A stretch of DNA of 64,000 bases from positions 61,039,753-61,103,752 of the forward strand of contig CM055099.1 of NCBI GenBank assembly GCA_029204225.1. Reading direction: 5' to 3'. The position numbers were made by a program, and so were the translations under genes. Below, one piece after another: positions 55,656 through 64,000 of the stretch (position 1 is its first letter; every line of letters begins with the position of its first letter). The DNA comes from Diphasiastrum complanatum. Its lineage: Eukaryota; Streptophyta; Lycopodiopsida; Lycopodiales; Lycopodiaceae. The notes under the pieces are model-generated. The model searched no databases, had not been told where the DNA came from, and was given only the letters and a program-made list of their open reading frames with translations.

Positions 55656-56306
55656 AATATTGTACATTTTGTCAATATTGTTTGTTGCTTACTTGAATGG
55701 CCAAAGTGCCACTTGTACATACACACCTAAAGTAGGTTACCACGAGTCAAGAGAAGTGGTTGTGTCTATTTGGTAGTGATTCCTACTTTGTAGGATCTAG
55801 ACCATGATTTATGATGAGATTTGTACCTACCATGCACCTACCAAGCATGACTCTTGGATCTAGGCTAGGGTTTTCACATTAGGGCAAGAAAGTGGAGTCT
55901 ACTTCCTTATTACATGCTGGATTTTCACCTAACTTTGCAAAGAAAGTGTGTTTTACTATGTATTTCCATTCTCCATAATGAGAAGATAGAAAATTTTTGG
56001 AGCTCATTGGCAATCTCAAGCTAGTTCACTATGTACATTGAGTTTTTGTGATCCAAATGAAACCAAATCAATTTCTACTTGTTTCTCAGGTTGAAGGCTG
56101 TACTACAAACTTTAGTACACACGTGTGGGCTCGGATTTCAATGTTGATCAATGCTTTTGATTGTTAATGCTTGTTGTTTGTCAAACTGCCAATCTAGATC
56201 AACTTTTTTGTGTCTAGTTTTTTGATAGATTGTTAAGCAAGCATCCAATCACTCTTGTGGATCTTTTGTAGATCCATTTATGGTCCTAAAGTACAGTACT
56301 TTCACA
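55617..56306 (+). repeat. 3' LTR
   Basis: 690 bp, about 11 substitutions from the 5' LTR and no length change. It is followed by the target duplication AATTT. Confidence 0.9.
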
Positions 56307-56440
56307 AATTTCTCATCCTGAGCGGAGCATATTCTGGTGACAGATCCACATGAAGATGATAAAGCTTTCTCATCGGTACAGTAGTATAGTAACAAACAAC
56401 ACAATGACAATAACAAAGCTGGAGATGGCACTAACGACTC
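56307..56440 (-). pseudogene. Distal fragment of the transposase-like gene cut off by the Copia insertion
   Basis: On the minus strand a frame reads LYHLHVDLSPEYAPLRMRN up to the insertion site. Across the element it continues in the same frame into SKQPKLSTSDMVRYREEKLK at 50326 downward. The frame match across the insertion supports a single coding exon before the Copia arrived. Farther upstream (56440-56700) no exon is recognisable. Confidence 0.45.
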
Positions 56441-56719
56441 TGCTGGAGATAGAGATGGTGTAGGCTTTTTTCAGAAATGTCACTCCTAATTCAAATTTTT
56501 GAGTGTTCCCAACTATTGGGAGGGAATATTGCAGCATTTTGAAAAATTATATTTTAACTGTGGTTAAACACCAGTGAAGTTTGATGTGACTAAACTAAGG
56601 TGCATTCATTTACATGGAAAGTAGTGCGGGCAGATGCGTAAAGAATTTAGAAAATGATATTATAATTACTTTATAGTTATTTTTCTCTCTCCTACATGGC
56701 ATTTCTTATAGGGCCCTCT

Positions 56720-57240
56720 TTTGGTCCATATTTTCTCTAATGGATGGAAGGATATCTTTTATGATGCTATTCAAGAGGAGGCCGAGTGTCAACTTTCTTA
56801 CAACTTTTGGATGTACTTGCCATGTCAATATAACTCTTGATGATAGGACAAAGGAGACTCCATATTCAAGGAAAGGTATATTTGTTGGATATAGTGAGGT
56901 GAGTAAAGCCTACAAGGTTTACATTCCTACTAGTGATAGGTGATTATTGGTAGAGTTGTCATTTTTGATGAGGGGAACATTTCAAAAGTAACATTCTTGA
57001 TGGATCTAATATTCTTGTGGATGAATCTAACATTCTTGATGTTGACGTAAAGGACCCTACTTTAGATGGTGATGATGATGGACCTTCATCAAGTCAAAAG
57101 CCAAGGAGAACATCAAGGGAAAGATAAATGCCTTCAAGGCTCACATATGATGAAAAAGGTAAGCAAGTGGAAGTGACTCATTTTGCTTTTCTCAAATGCT
57201 TTGGTAAATCTTCTTATGTCAAGTAGATGGATGTTTTCAT
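56720..57240 (+). pseudogene. Copia integrase C-terminal fragment
   Basis: The frame 56740-56943 gives MLFKRRPSVNFLTTFGCTCH and GIFVGYSEVSKAYKVYIP, the integrase C-terminal pattern. After frameshifts come SRLTYDEKGKQVEVTHFAF and GKSSYVK, the linker toward RT. No LTR or RT accompanies it. Confidence 0.75.
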
Positions 57241-57300
57241 GATTTTCCAGAAATTAATGGCTCTAGAAAATAGGTCTTAGTCAATGTCTTTGATGGTCAA

Positions 57301-57645
57301 GTGAAAGATCAAGAGGTTGATTTCAAAGGGCTTCAAAAACACAAAAGTGAAAGTGGCAATTTGGAGCTAGTCAAGAGCATTAAAGGAGAGTCAATTGGCA
57401 AAGATGTTATGGATATATTTTTGCAGGTTATTGAAGACTCAAGTAAGGTCAAAGGAGCAGCAAAGAAGTGTTGTTCAAATCTACTTTACTTGTTTTATCT
57501 CATGTTTGAGCAATTTCATGTGGATGTGTGCAAATTTTCAAGATATGGTAAAACTAGCTACATTGGTGAGCATCATTTTGATGTTGAAGTTGTACTAGTA
57601 GATGACAAATTTGATGAATCTGAGCAAGAATTTGGAAATAAATAG
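57301..57645 (+). other. Unrecognised open frame upstream of the Gypsy RT
   Basis: This 114-residue frame is rich in Lys and Glu (QKHKSESGNLELVKSIKGES, DVMDIFLQVIEDSSKVKGAA) and has no family motif I know. It lies 33 bp before the Gypsy frame on the same strand and could be a remnant of that element or unrelated. Confidence 0.25.
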
Positions 57646-57678
57646 ACAACAAGAATAAATCCATTTACCCATGCCAAC

Positions 57679-58260
57679 ATGACGGAAGGTATAACTTTGC
57701 TAGATTCTACAGAGCTAATTGAACTTGCACCTGAAAAATTTGTGCATGTTTCTAAGTCCCTTGGAGAGACAGAATTAGCAGAGTTTACTGAGCTATTGAA
57801 AGAGTACCAAGATGTATTTGCATGGTCGCTTGAAGACTTGAAAGGAATTCCTGCTGAATTTGGCGAGCACTGCATTGATTTTAAAGAAGATGTTGTTCCT
57901 GTCCGACAGAGACAGTATCGTCTCAATCCAAAGTATTGTCTTATGGTGAAAGATGAACTCAACAAGCACTTTAAGACATGTATTATTTATCCCGTCTTAG
58001 GTAGTGAATGGGTATCTCCCATTGTTGTAGTCCCAAAAAAGAAGACTGACAAAATTCAAATTTGCCAGGACTTCAGGAAGCTAAATGCTACTACAAAGAA
58101 AGATCACCACCCATTACCCTTCACGAATTCTATTCTAGACCAAGTGGCTGGACAAGAACGTTACAGTTTCTATGATGGCTTCTCTGGCTATAATCAGATG
58201 GTTATGCTAATGCAAATGAAGCTATTAGAGGTTCATTATGTCACTCATTCATGGCCAAGT
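57679..58260 (+). pseudogene. Ty3/Gypsy reverse transcriptase, N-terminal fragment
   Basis: The frame carries EYQDVFAWSLEDLKGIPAEF, PVRQRQYRLNPKYCLMVKDE, WVSPIVVVPKKKTDKIQICQ and DFRKLNATTKKDHHPLPF. It continues to SFYDGFSGYNQM, which holds the first catalytic Asp. The order and wording (EYxDVFAW, H-x-I-x2-K, R-x-R-x2-P, SPIVVVPKK) are those of plant Gypsy RT. It breaks off before YxDD. The N-terminal TEGITLLDSTELIELAPEKF may come from the protease-RT linker. Confidence 0.85.
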
Positions 58261-58471
58261 CATCAAGTGTTGATGATATTTTGTGTGGTAAGATGAAGAT
58301 GGAGGCTCATTCATGCCAGTTTTATGGCAGAGACATATCAAGAAAGGACAAAGAGGGAGGATACATACAAACAATGGTTGATCACTCACATATATTGTTT
58401 GGTTGCTTTAATTTTTTAGAGAGTTCAAAGTTGAGATCATGGAGGATAAGCTTGAAATTTGATAAGCTTGA

Positions 58472-58566
58472 AAATCTCTTGATAGAAGAAAAGCTTATCA
58501 GGATAGCCCTGCGTGACCGAGAGTCTCTTGCTTGCTCTTTTCAGCTTTTCTTCTATCAAGAGATTT
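58472..58566. repeat. Perfect 24-bp inverted repeat
   Basis: Arms 58472-58495 and 58543-58566 (core AATCTCTTGATAGAAGAAAA and its complement) enclose 47 bp. It lies at the junction between plus-strand Gypsy sequence and minus-strand unrecognised frames. Confidence 0.9.
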
Positions 58567-58809
58567 CTTGTAGCCGACCTTCTTTTCGATGGCTTCAAAT
58601 GTGATGAATCTTGTCTTTGCGCCCAACGAAATTGGTCCCAGGTACGGCCTTATTCCAAGTATGAGCTTATTTTCATACCACTTCTCGATCATCTGCACAT
58701 ACCGACTAGAAGTAAATGCGGCTCGAAAATAAAGCCTGGCCTTCATAAGATGTGCATCTTCTGATTGCAAAGGTTTATTTACATCCAACTTTATAAGTGG
58801 TAGCCCCAT
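58498..58809 (-). other. Unrecognised open frame
   Basis: This 103-residue minus-strand frame (MGLPLIKLDVNKPLQSEDAH, YFRAAFTSSRYVQMIEKWYE, LGIRPYLGPISLGAKTRFIT) is protein-like in composition and resembles no family I can name. Together with the frames at 59274-63246 on the same strand it may be the far end of one decayed gene of a plant retroelement. Confidence 0.35.
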
Positions 58810-59273
58810 GATCCCAGTAGCACTCCAATGTCATGAGAAAGGCTATGGACAAACAATAATCCGCACTTTCTTGGACTACATTATCTGCACTTCCTCTATA
58901 GGCGTATCCAAACTTTAGTAGCACGTCTCGATACTTTACCACAATTGAGCTTGAGTCAATTATTTGAATAAAAGGCCAATTGATCTGTCGCTCGGCTGTT
59001 TTCTCCCAAGGGTCTCTTCTCTTAATTGGTGCATAGTAGGGGTCGACCCTTTTCTAGCTTGGTGCCCTTAGGTACTCCTGAAGCTTCTCGTCACTATTAA
59101 GCATCATCACGGTCCTCCAAGAAGGTTGTGGTCATAAGGCATTCACGAGGCTGTTGAGATTTGGATATTCTTCTGTAGTTACTTTCTTTGCCCCCCCCCT
59201 TGTTCTCCTTTCTTATAGGTCTTCTAGAGTTCGTCAGACTCTTTTCGATCGTCGTACTATCTTTTGATCTTTT

Positions 59274-61120
59274 CTATGGATTTCTTGGATAGCTTCCTTG
59301 AGGGCCTTTCCAAATAGTCATCCAAGGCTGTGGCACTCTTTGTATCAGGAATCCTTGGTGTTGAACCCTTGGACCTTGATGCAGGGAAGATGACACTCCT
59401 TCCTTTTGGAGGGAATGAAGAAAGTCCCATAGTAGGCTACATAGTCTCATCAAGTGAATCTTGATCAAAAAAATTAAAGTCAAGTGGGGATGGAGACGAA
59501 AATAGTTTACAAGTGGAGGGTAGTGGGTTAGTTATGAGGTTATACTGTGTTGTTGGTGAAATGAACTGTTTTAGAACATGGTCATCAGTTTTAAGAGACG
59601 ATGTGGGGAATATGGTATTAGAAGTGGATGTGGAGGTGGTTGAACAAGCAAATGGAAGAGATGAAGGTTGGTAAGATGAAAATGATTCAAAAAAATAAGA
59701 AGGCGAGTGGGACAACTAAGCGTAAGTGGAGGAGTCCACGACAGGTTTGTGGAGAGAGCCAGTTGTGGAATCAGCACCTCGTTGGTTGATGGATCGGCTT
59801 TGCTCAGGAGCTCCAGCATCATCGTTATGGTTATATTTTTTTTGCATTGATACGCTTGCATCGAGTCTACAGGACGTGTTCCATATGAGGTCCATTTGTC
59901 GCTTTGACATGAGAAGTTCCTCTTAGATCTTGTCAACACTTTCTTTGAATGTTGACAGCTTCTTGTTGCTTTCGTTTTCTGAAATTTAATGGTTTTTCTT
60001 GAAGGCTTCGTGTTTCTGGATTAAAGAGATATACTTTTCCATTTTTATTGTTGCTCCTAAAGACGAAATTGGAACTTTTATATATTTTGGCCTGATTGAT
60101 TGCTTGACTACTGTCATCACGTCATTTAGTCTCTTATTTTTCTGAGTCATGAAATCTAATCGGCACTCGAACTGGTCTTGCACCTCTTGGAGAGACTGGA
60201 GCTGATTTGAAAACTAGTTCTACTCTTTCAATCTCTTTCACTCTGCATCTTTTTCATGATTATCAACAACTCTGCGTCTCTTAACTACAGGTCCTGCTTT
60301 GCCGTTCTGAGCTCATTTGTCTGTTGTGCTAGTTGGTCTACCATTCAATGAAGGTGGTAAGAGGTCTCAGCATGCCACTTCAAGGACTTCTTGGCTCTTT
60401 TGAGCAAGCTGTCATAGGTTGGAAGGACGGGGAACTCAGTAGGAAAATGATGGTAAGTAAAAAAGAAAATCTGAAAATTGTGGAACGAGACAATAATGGA
60501 ACGGTTATTTGAGTATTTTCATTAGTATTAACGGAGGTGGTAGGAATGGTAGCAACAGGGGTAAGAGAGATGGTGACGGGTGTGGCATCAACAATGGTGG
60601 TGGTAGTGGTGGAAGTGGAGGTTAGTGACATGACTAGTGCAACTGCCTCTGGAACTGTCTCCACCTCCTCTTCTACAAGATCGCCTTCATCGAAGTATTC
60701 AAGAGCATTTACATTGATGAAACCATCTTGATCTAGAGTAGAGGGATCTTCAACTTCCTCTTTGTCCTTTTGGCTTTCCTGAACTTCCACTATTACTTGC
60801 GGTACTTGATCAGGTTCAACTTCTCTTATTCCTTCTGTTGTGTCTTCGTGACATGTAGTTGCAAGCAGCTCACTTTCTCCCTTGTCTGAAATTGTTTCCT
60901 CGGACGGGACACAAGGGAGTGATGTAATAGCTTGAGGAGTTCCCGATGGGGATGGAGATTTGGAATGTCAAGCAGATGATTGCACTGGTGTCTGCTGGGT
61001 GTCCATGATCTAGAGCTAATGTGAGGAGGCAACAGGTGAGGTTCTTCGTCATCTAGTGCATCTCGTTTGAAGGTTGCCTTCGTCCTCATCAACATTGTTG
61101 TCATGACTAGATGGAACATT
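59274..61120 (-). other. Decayed minus-strand coding region, low-complexity protein
   Basis: Consecutive minus-strand frames (61119-60826, 60790-60380, 60183-59986, 59939-59274) encode Ser/Thr/Pro- and Glu-rich sequence. Examples are KDKEEVEDPSTLDQDGFINV, a Thr/Val repeat tract near 60520-60620, and a charged helix-like part FMTQKNKRLNDVMTVVKQSI. Frameshifts separate them. No known domain is visible. A linker or structural region of a retroelement polyprotein is possible. Confidence 0.3.
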
Positions 61121-62008
61121 TGCGTATCCGACCATCTTCTTCTTCGGGTTTCTCGGGGTCAGCTGATTTGTCATAGATGGCGGTGGGTTATCGGACTCCA
61201 TGTCGGAGTCAAGAGCAGTTTTGCTGGCGATCATCTTCATCCTCTGATCCTTCGATGGTGGTGTGGTATCGGCAAGTTGAGAGGTTGGTGGTGATGAGCG
61301 GTCGTGTCTCTTCTTGATGCGACGTTCATGAGTTGTAGTAGCTTGTGGGAAAGATGTAGCTGAAGTTGTGGATGGTGTATAGCTATAGCACAGGCATCCC
61401 AAAGGGAGCCGGAAACCACTACTTAGCTTCCCAGCCTTCAACTCTTGTCGTCCAAACCTACTCGACATACAAGCAGCCAACTCGCCAACAAAGATCAGAC
61501 TTAACCAACTTGAAGTTCCGAAACCAACATTGAGATCCAACCTAGCGCCATGCCAGATTAGGAGTCCCGATGTGGGTGACTTCCCTCCACGCCAGCTGCC
61601 CGACATACATCAAACTTAACCAACTCAAAGTTTCGTTACAAACGAGTAACATCCATTCAAAGAAAGCGGTCTGACTTACATCAGACTTAACCAACTGAAA
61701 GCTTTGTCACGAGCGCTGGAAGCCAACCTGGTGCCACGCCAGACTAGACAACCATAAACAGGTAACTTCCACCCAAGCAAGCCATCCAAGTCAGCCGACA
61801 AGTTAGAGCCCGTTTCCCAAGAGCTTAACCCATTCATGTTCATGCAAGGAACACTCAGAACCACAAGCCGCGACAGATATAGAGACAACCAGTTCTTGGA
61901 CCAAATGGTCCCGACGGCATACCGCTGGCGTCCTGGGATACAACCCTCAGCTATGTGCCAAATTAGAAAGTTTGAAGCGGCCTTACAACTGGTGCTTTTA
62001 CCGAACAC
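61049..62008 (-). repeat. Tandem-like units of 70-115 bp
   Basis: The phrase CATCAGACTTAACCAACT, followed by (T/C/G)AAAG or GAAGTT, occurs three times at about 61490, 61606 and 61677. Related phrases for GCCACGCCAGACTAG-like and GTAACTTCCACCCA-like sequence lie between them. The minus-strand frames across them (61606-61049 and 62008-61676) repeat short peptide phrases such as WLSL and L(I/V)W(H/R)G(A/T)RL. Whether this is coding is unclear. Confidence 0.5.
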
Positions 62009-62409
62009 TGAAACCCAGAAGGTAATCAGAGTCAGTTTGAGAAAAATCCCACTTTATTGATAAATCTGAGAAGGTTACATTTCAAGTGTGTCACCGACTC
62101 TAGTCTCCGGGGCCCTGGCATGCCAAGGCAAGTGCCAGGACAACATTCCAGCAAGGGAGGCTGAGACTTGGTTGGAGCTCGCCCTGAGTCGCAACCCGCA
62201 CTCTCCTATAGTATTGGTGGGATTCACCACCTCCCCTCATACCAAGTACTCTACCCAGACTGATAAAGCACATTTTCTCTCTCTAGAAAGTCATTTTCTC
62301 TCTCTAGAATTTATTGATTCGTAGACTTCCTTTAATCATGCCTAGATCGTGTGAGGGATTGCACATCGATCTGAGCTCTCTGGACTTCGCTAGAACCGAT
62401 CAAAGATTT

Positions 62410-63246
62410 TTAGCCATAGGAACTTGGCGCCGACTGGATTCTGGTCACAGTGGCACCGGGAGCGGCATTGGCACCAGTGGCGCCGGGAGTAGTAGGGGCG
62501 CTGCTGGCGCAGGGGACAATGCTGGCGCCGGTGGCGCCGGAAGTAAAGCTTGTAAAGGTAACAATAGCCTCAGCCCGCTTCAAGTCAATTGAGGACTGAC
62601 TTTGAGCAAGATAAAAAAAAATGTAGCCCAAAGATGTGACTGGGGCTCTCTTTTGTAAAGCATTGGTCAACTGTCGAGAGATGAATCCTGCCCAATTATA
62701 CATGTTGTGGTGGGCTTCATAGGATTCTCCGATCATGGCAAAAATCTGGACTGAAATCCGCAACAAATGTGCCTTGCGTGTAAATGTGTACCTGGTGAGG
62801 TAGGCACATGGAGCTCCTAATTTCTTGGATTTGATGGCTTCGAGTAGGATGCCATTTGTGTTCTTCCACTTGTCGACTGAGGTGTCAAGGAACTTGGCAT
62901 AGGATTGCTGCATCATGTTGGTGAGCTTCACCAGTTTTTCTTTATGGCCACTTGGAAAGCCGAAGGTGTTAAGGCTGCTAACAACCAAGTAGACATAGAG
63001 TTGAAAATTGGGAATATCAATGTGGAACATCAGCTCTTTGGCTGCAAAATTTTCATAAGCTTGGTACATTAGGTAGAGGCTCTGATGTCTTTTCCACTTA
63101 GGAATTTGGAACTCAAGCATCTGGAAGAGCATCTCTACTTGTGTGTACCATTGGAGCATCCACTGGAGCATGGCGCTATGTTCACATGGAACCAATTTCA
63201 ATTGCGAAGGTACATCTGCATTGTGATCTGAATCCGATTTGGCCAT
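62410..63246 (-). CDS. Unrecognised 278-residue protein, probably retroelement-derived
   Basis: An intact minus-strand frame starts MAKSDSDHNADVPSQLKLVP. The helical middle includes LYLMYQAYENFAAKELMFHI, LLEAIKSKKLGAPCAYLTRY, ISVQIFAMIGESYEAHHNMY and NWAGFISRQLTNALQKR, a pattern seen in plant transposon-associated proteins of unknown function. The last 45 residues are an Ala/Gly/Thr/Pro repeat (GATGAS, PGATGANAAPGAT) encoded by reiterated GGCGCC-rich DNA (62440-62545). The frame is open but its codon use is TE-like. No splice sites or neighbouring genes give a role. A host gene is less likely but not excluded. Confidence 0.45.
   Translation of the reverse strand: MAKSDSDHNADVPSQLKLVPCEHSAMLQWMLQWYTQVEMLFQMLEFQIPKWKRHQSLYLMYQAYENFAAKELMFHIDIPNFQLYVYLVVSSLNTFGFPSGHKEKLVKLTNMMQQSYAKFLDTSVDKWKNTNGILLEAIKSKKLGAPCAYLTRYTFTRKAHLLRISVQIFAMIGESYEAHHNMYNWAGFISRQLTNALQKRAPVTSLGYIFFYLAQSQSSIDLKRAEAIVTFTSFTSGATGASIVPCASSAPTTPGATGANAAPGATVTRIQSAPSSYG
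62440..62545. repeat. GGCGCC-rich minisatellite-like tract
   Basis: Repeated GGCGCCGG and GGCACC units with about 12-15 bp spacing. It is strongly GC-rich in an AT-rich region and encodes the Ala/Gly/Pro tail of the minus-strand frame. Confidence 0.7.
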
Positions 63247-64000
63247 TTTTTGAAATCTCTGTAGTGGTGTCGGATGCTAATGGTCGTCGGACATATTGGT
63301 AAATTCAACTAGATCAAAAAATTCAGAGGGATCGAAAAAGGAACAAAAACTTGGAAAATTATCAAAATAAAAAAAAATGTACAGACTCGAAAAAATTCAG
63401 GTAGGCAGATAGAGGGTGGCAGATGTAATATGACGAATACAATTTTTTTGTCGGTTGGAACTGTTTGTTGAGCGTGACCGGATGCAACTGGAATGTACAT
63501 TGGCGGATACAGATAGAGGGTACTTGTGAGAGATGGTGGATGCAGATAGACCTGAAGACGATAGATGCAGATGGTGATTGCAACTGGCGGATGGAAACAA
63601 TAGATTTAATTGTGATGTAGAAAGAAGAGGGGAGTCGAAAAAAATTTCATTGACTCGAAAAAATTTTCAATGACTCAAAAAAATAATGAGTCAAAAAAAT
63701 CTCGGCTTTTTTGAGTCATCCTTCTTTTTGTGATTTTCTTTTGAAAAGTTGAAGTATCGAAGAATTTTAAAGTATGAAAAAATCAACAAGGGACAAAAAA
63801 ATAACAAGTATCGAAAAATATTTTTCGAAACCGTGCTTAAAAAATCGGGTCTTCATATATTTTTATTTTCCAAAAGTAAGTATCAGACCAATGGTGTTCA
63901 AAAAATGTAGGTAGGAATATACATGGAAGAAAACACAACGGAAAAAAATAACTCTAATTATTAGACATAGAAAATTGATTCTTAAACAAGATCTATGGTA
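63247..64000. other. Gene-free end of window with short repeats
   Basis: Upstream of the 278-residue frame, GCAGAT-type units (GGATGCAGATAGA variants) recur at about 63405-63600. At 63632-63720, GACTCGAAAAAAATT and GACTCAAAAAAAT are repeated four to five times. No gene or clear promoter is recognised. Confidence 0.45.

Larger units (their letters stand above)
50327..56306 (+). mobile_element. Nearly full-length Ty1/Copia element with target-site duplication
   Basis: It is 5980 bp with two 690-bp LTRs that differ at about 11 positions (about 98.4% identity). Termini are TGTGAAA and TTTCACA, the PBS directly follows the 5' LTR, and GAGGAGGAG precedes the 3' LTR. AATTT occurs on both sides (50322-50326 and 56307-56311), so the insertion is intact at its ends. 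The internal region has gag, protease, integrase, RT and RNase H in the Copia order. Nonsense codons at 51800, 52949, 54999 and 55356, a deletion with frameshift near 53370, and a frameshift at a 20-bp palindrome near 54041-54086 disable it. It is the best-preserved relative of the elements at 11-23 kb. Confidence 0.92.

Noticed and set aside
58251-58290. VDDIL as the Gypsy YVDD catalytic site
   Set aside because: The frame before it lacks the expected RT motifs, and the following sequence does not continue as RT, so the match is probably chance.

Overview
The window looks like nuclear DNA of a land plant. It is AT-rich and gene-poor. Most recognisable coding sequence comes from Ty1/Copia LTR retrotransposons whose primer-binding sites match plant initiator tRNA-Met (TGGTATCAGAGC). 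Several non-Copia genes are split by GT-AG introns. Nothing resembles bacterial operons, CRISPR arrays, rRNA or tRNA genes. The species cannot be told from the sequence. I found no clearly intact host gene: almost every reading frame is broken by stops, frameshifts or deletions.

Layout. 1-8.2 kb: a diverged LTR piece, a deletion-derivative Copia element with two LTRs (2930-5936), and a separate decayed Copia pol (5955-8162). 8.4-11.3 kb: a Gypsy-type primer-binding site matching tRNA-Asp, then a minus-strand Copia gag with its PBS and the start of an LTR holding a dense ACGT/GACGTC patch. 11317-23126: a minus-strand composite of five LTRs and four internal segments, flanked as a whole by TATAT. 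It is best read as one Copia element with a second copy of the same family nested inside it (inner target duplication CTCAA), followed by a 2754-bp tandem duplication. 23.8-25 kb: decayed Copia gag-protease. 25.0-30.7 kb: two diverged, oppositely oriented copies of a multi-exon gene that may carry a ParB/DGQHR-like domain, with a small LTR element between them. 31.3-39.5 kb: mostly non-coding, with two related blocks carrying dozens of variants of one short palindrome, plus an RPA1-like fragment at 36.9-37.2 kb. 40-43 kb: a GC-richer patch, a (TC)n microsatellite, and a minus-strand Copia gag with a repeat-rich LTR.

43-50.3 kb (continuing at 56.3 kb) is the most unusual part. Three decayed, intron-bearing minus-strand genes lie in a row: a DDE-type transposase-like gene, a gene that begins with a divergent CENH3-like histone H3 and is followed in the same orientation by exons resembling a Ulp1-type (C48) cysteine protease, and a third unrecognised gene. 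The histone-like gene has its own plant-style promoter, with a TATA box and six CACGTG G-boxes. A nearly complete Copia element (50327-56306, 5-bp target duplication AATTT, LTRs about 98.4% identical) interrupts the upstream end of the transposase-like gene. 56.7-64 kb: Copia integrase and Gypsy reverse-transcriptase fragments (plus strand), then a run of unrecognised minus-strand frames, tandem repeats and a 278-residue open frame.

How the parts relate. The Copia copies share LTR ends, PBS and gag, but many lack pol, so they would have depended on proteins supplied in trans. The element at 50.3 kb is the closest full-length relative of the nested array: the 3' halves of their LTRs are nearly the same while their U3 regions differ. 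The histone, protease, transposase and third gene may be the cargo of one large, now decayed DNA transposon; that is inference from order, orientation and shared decay.
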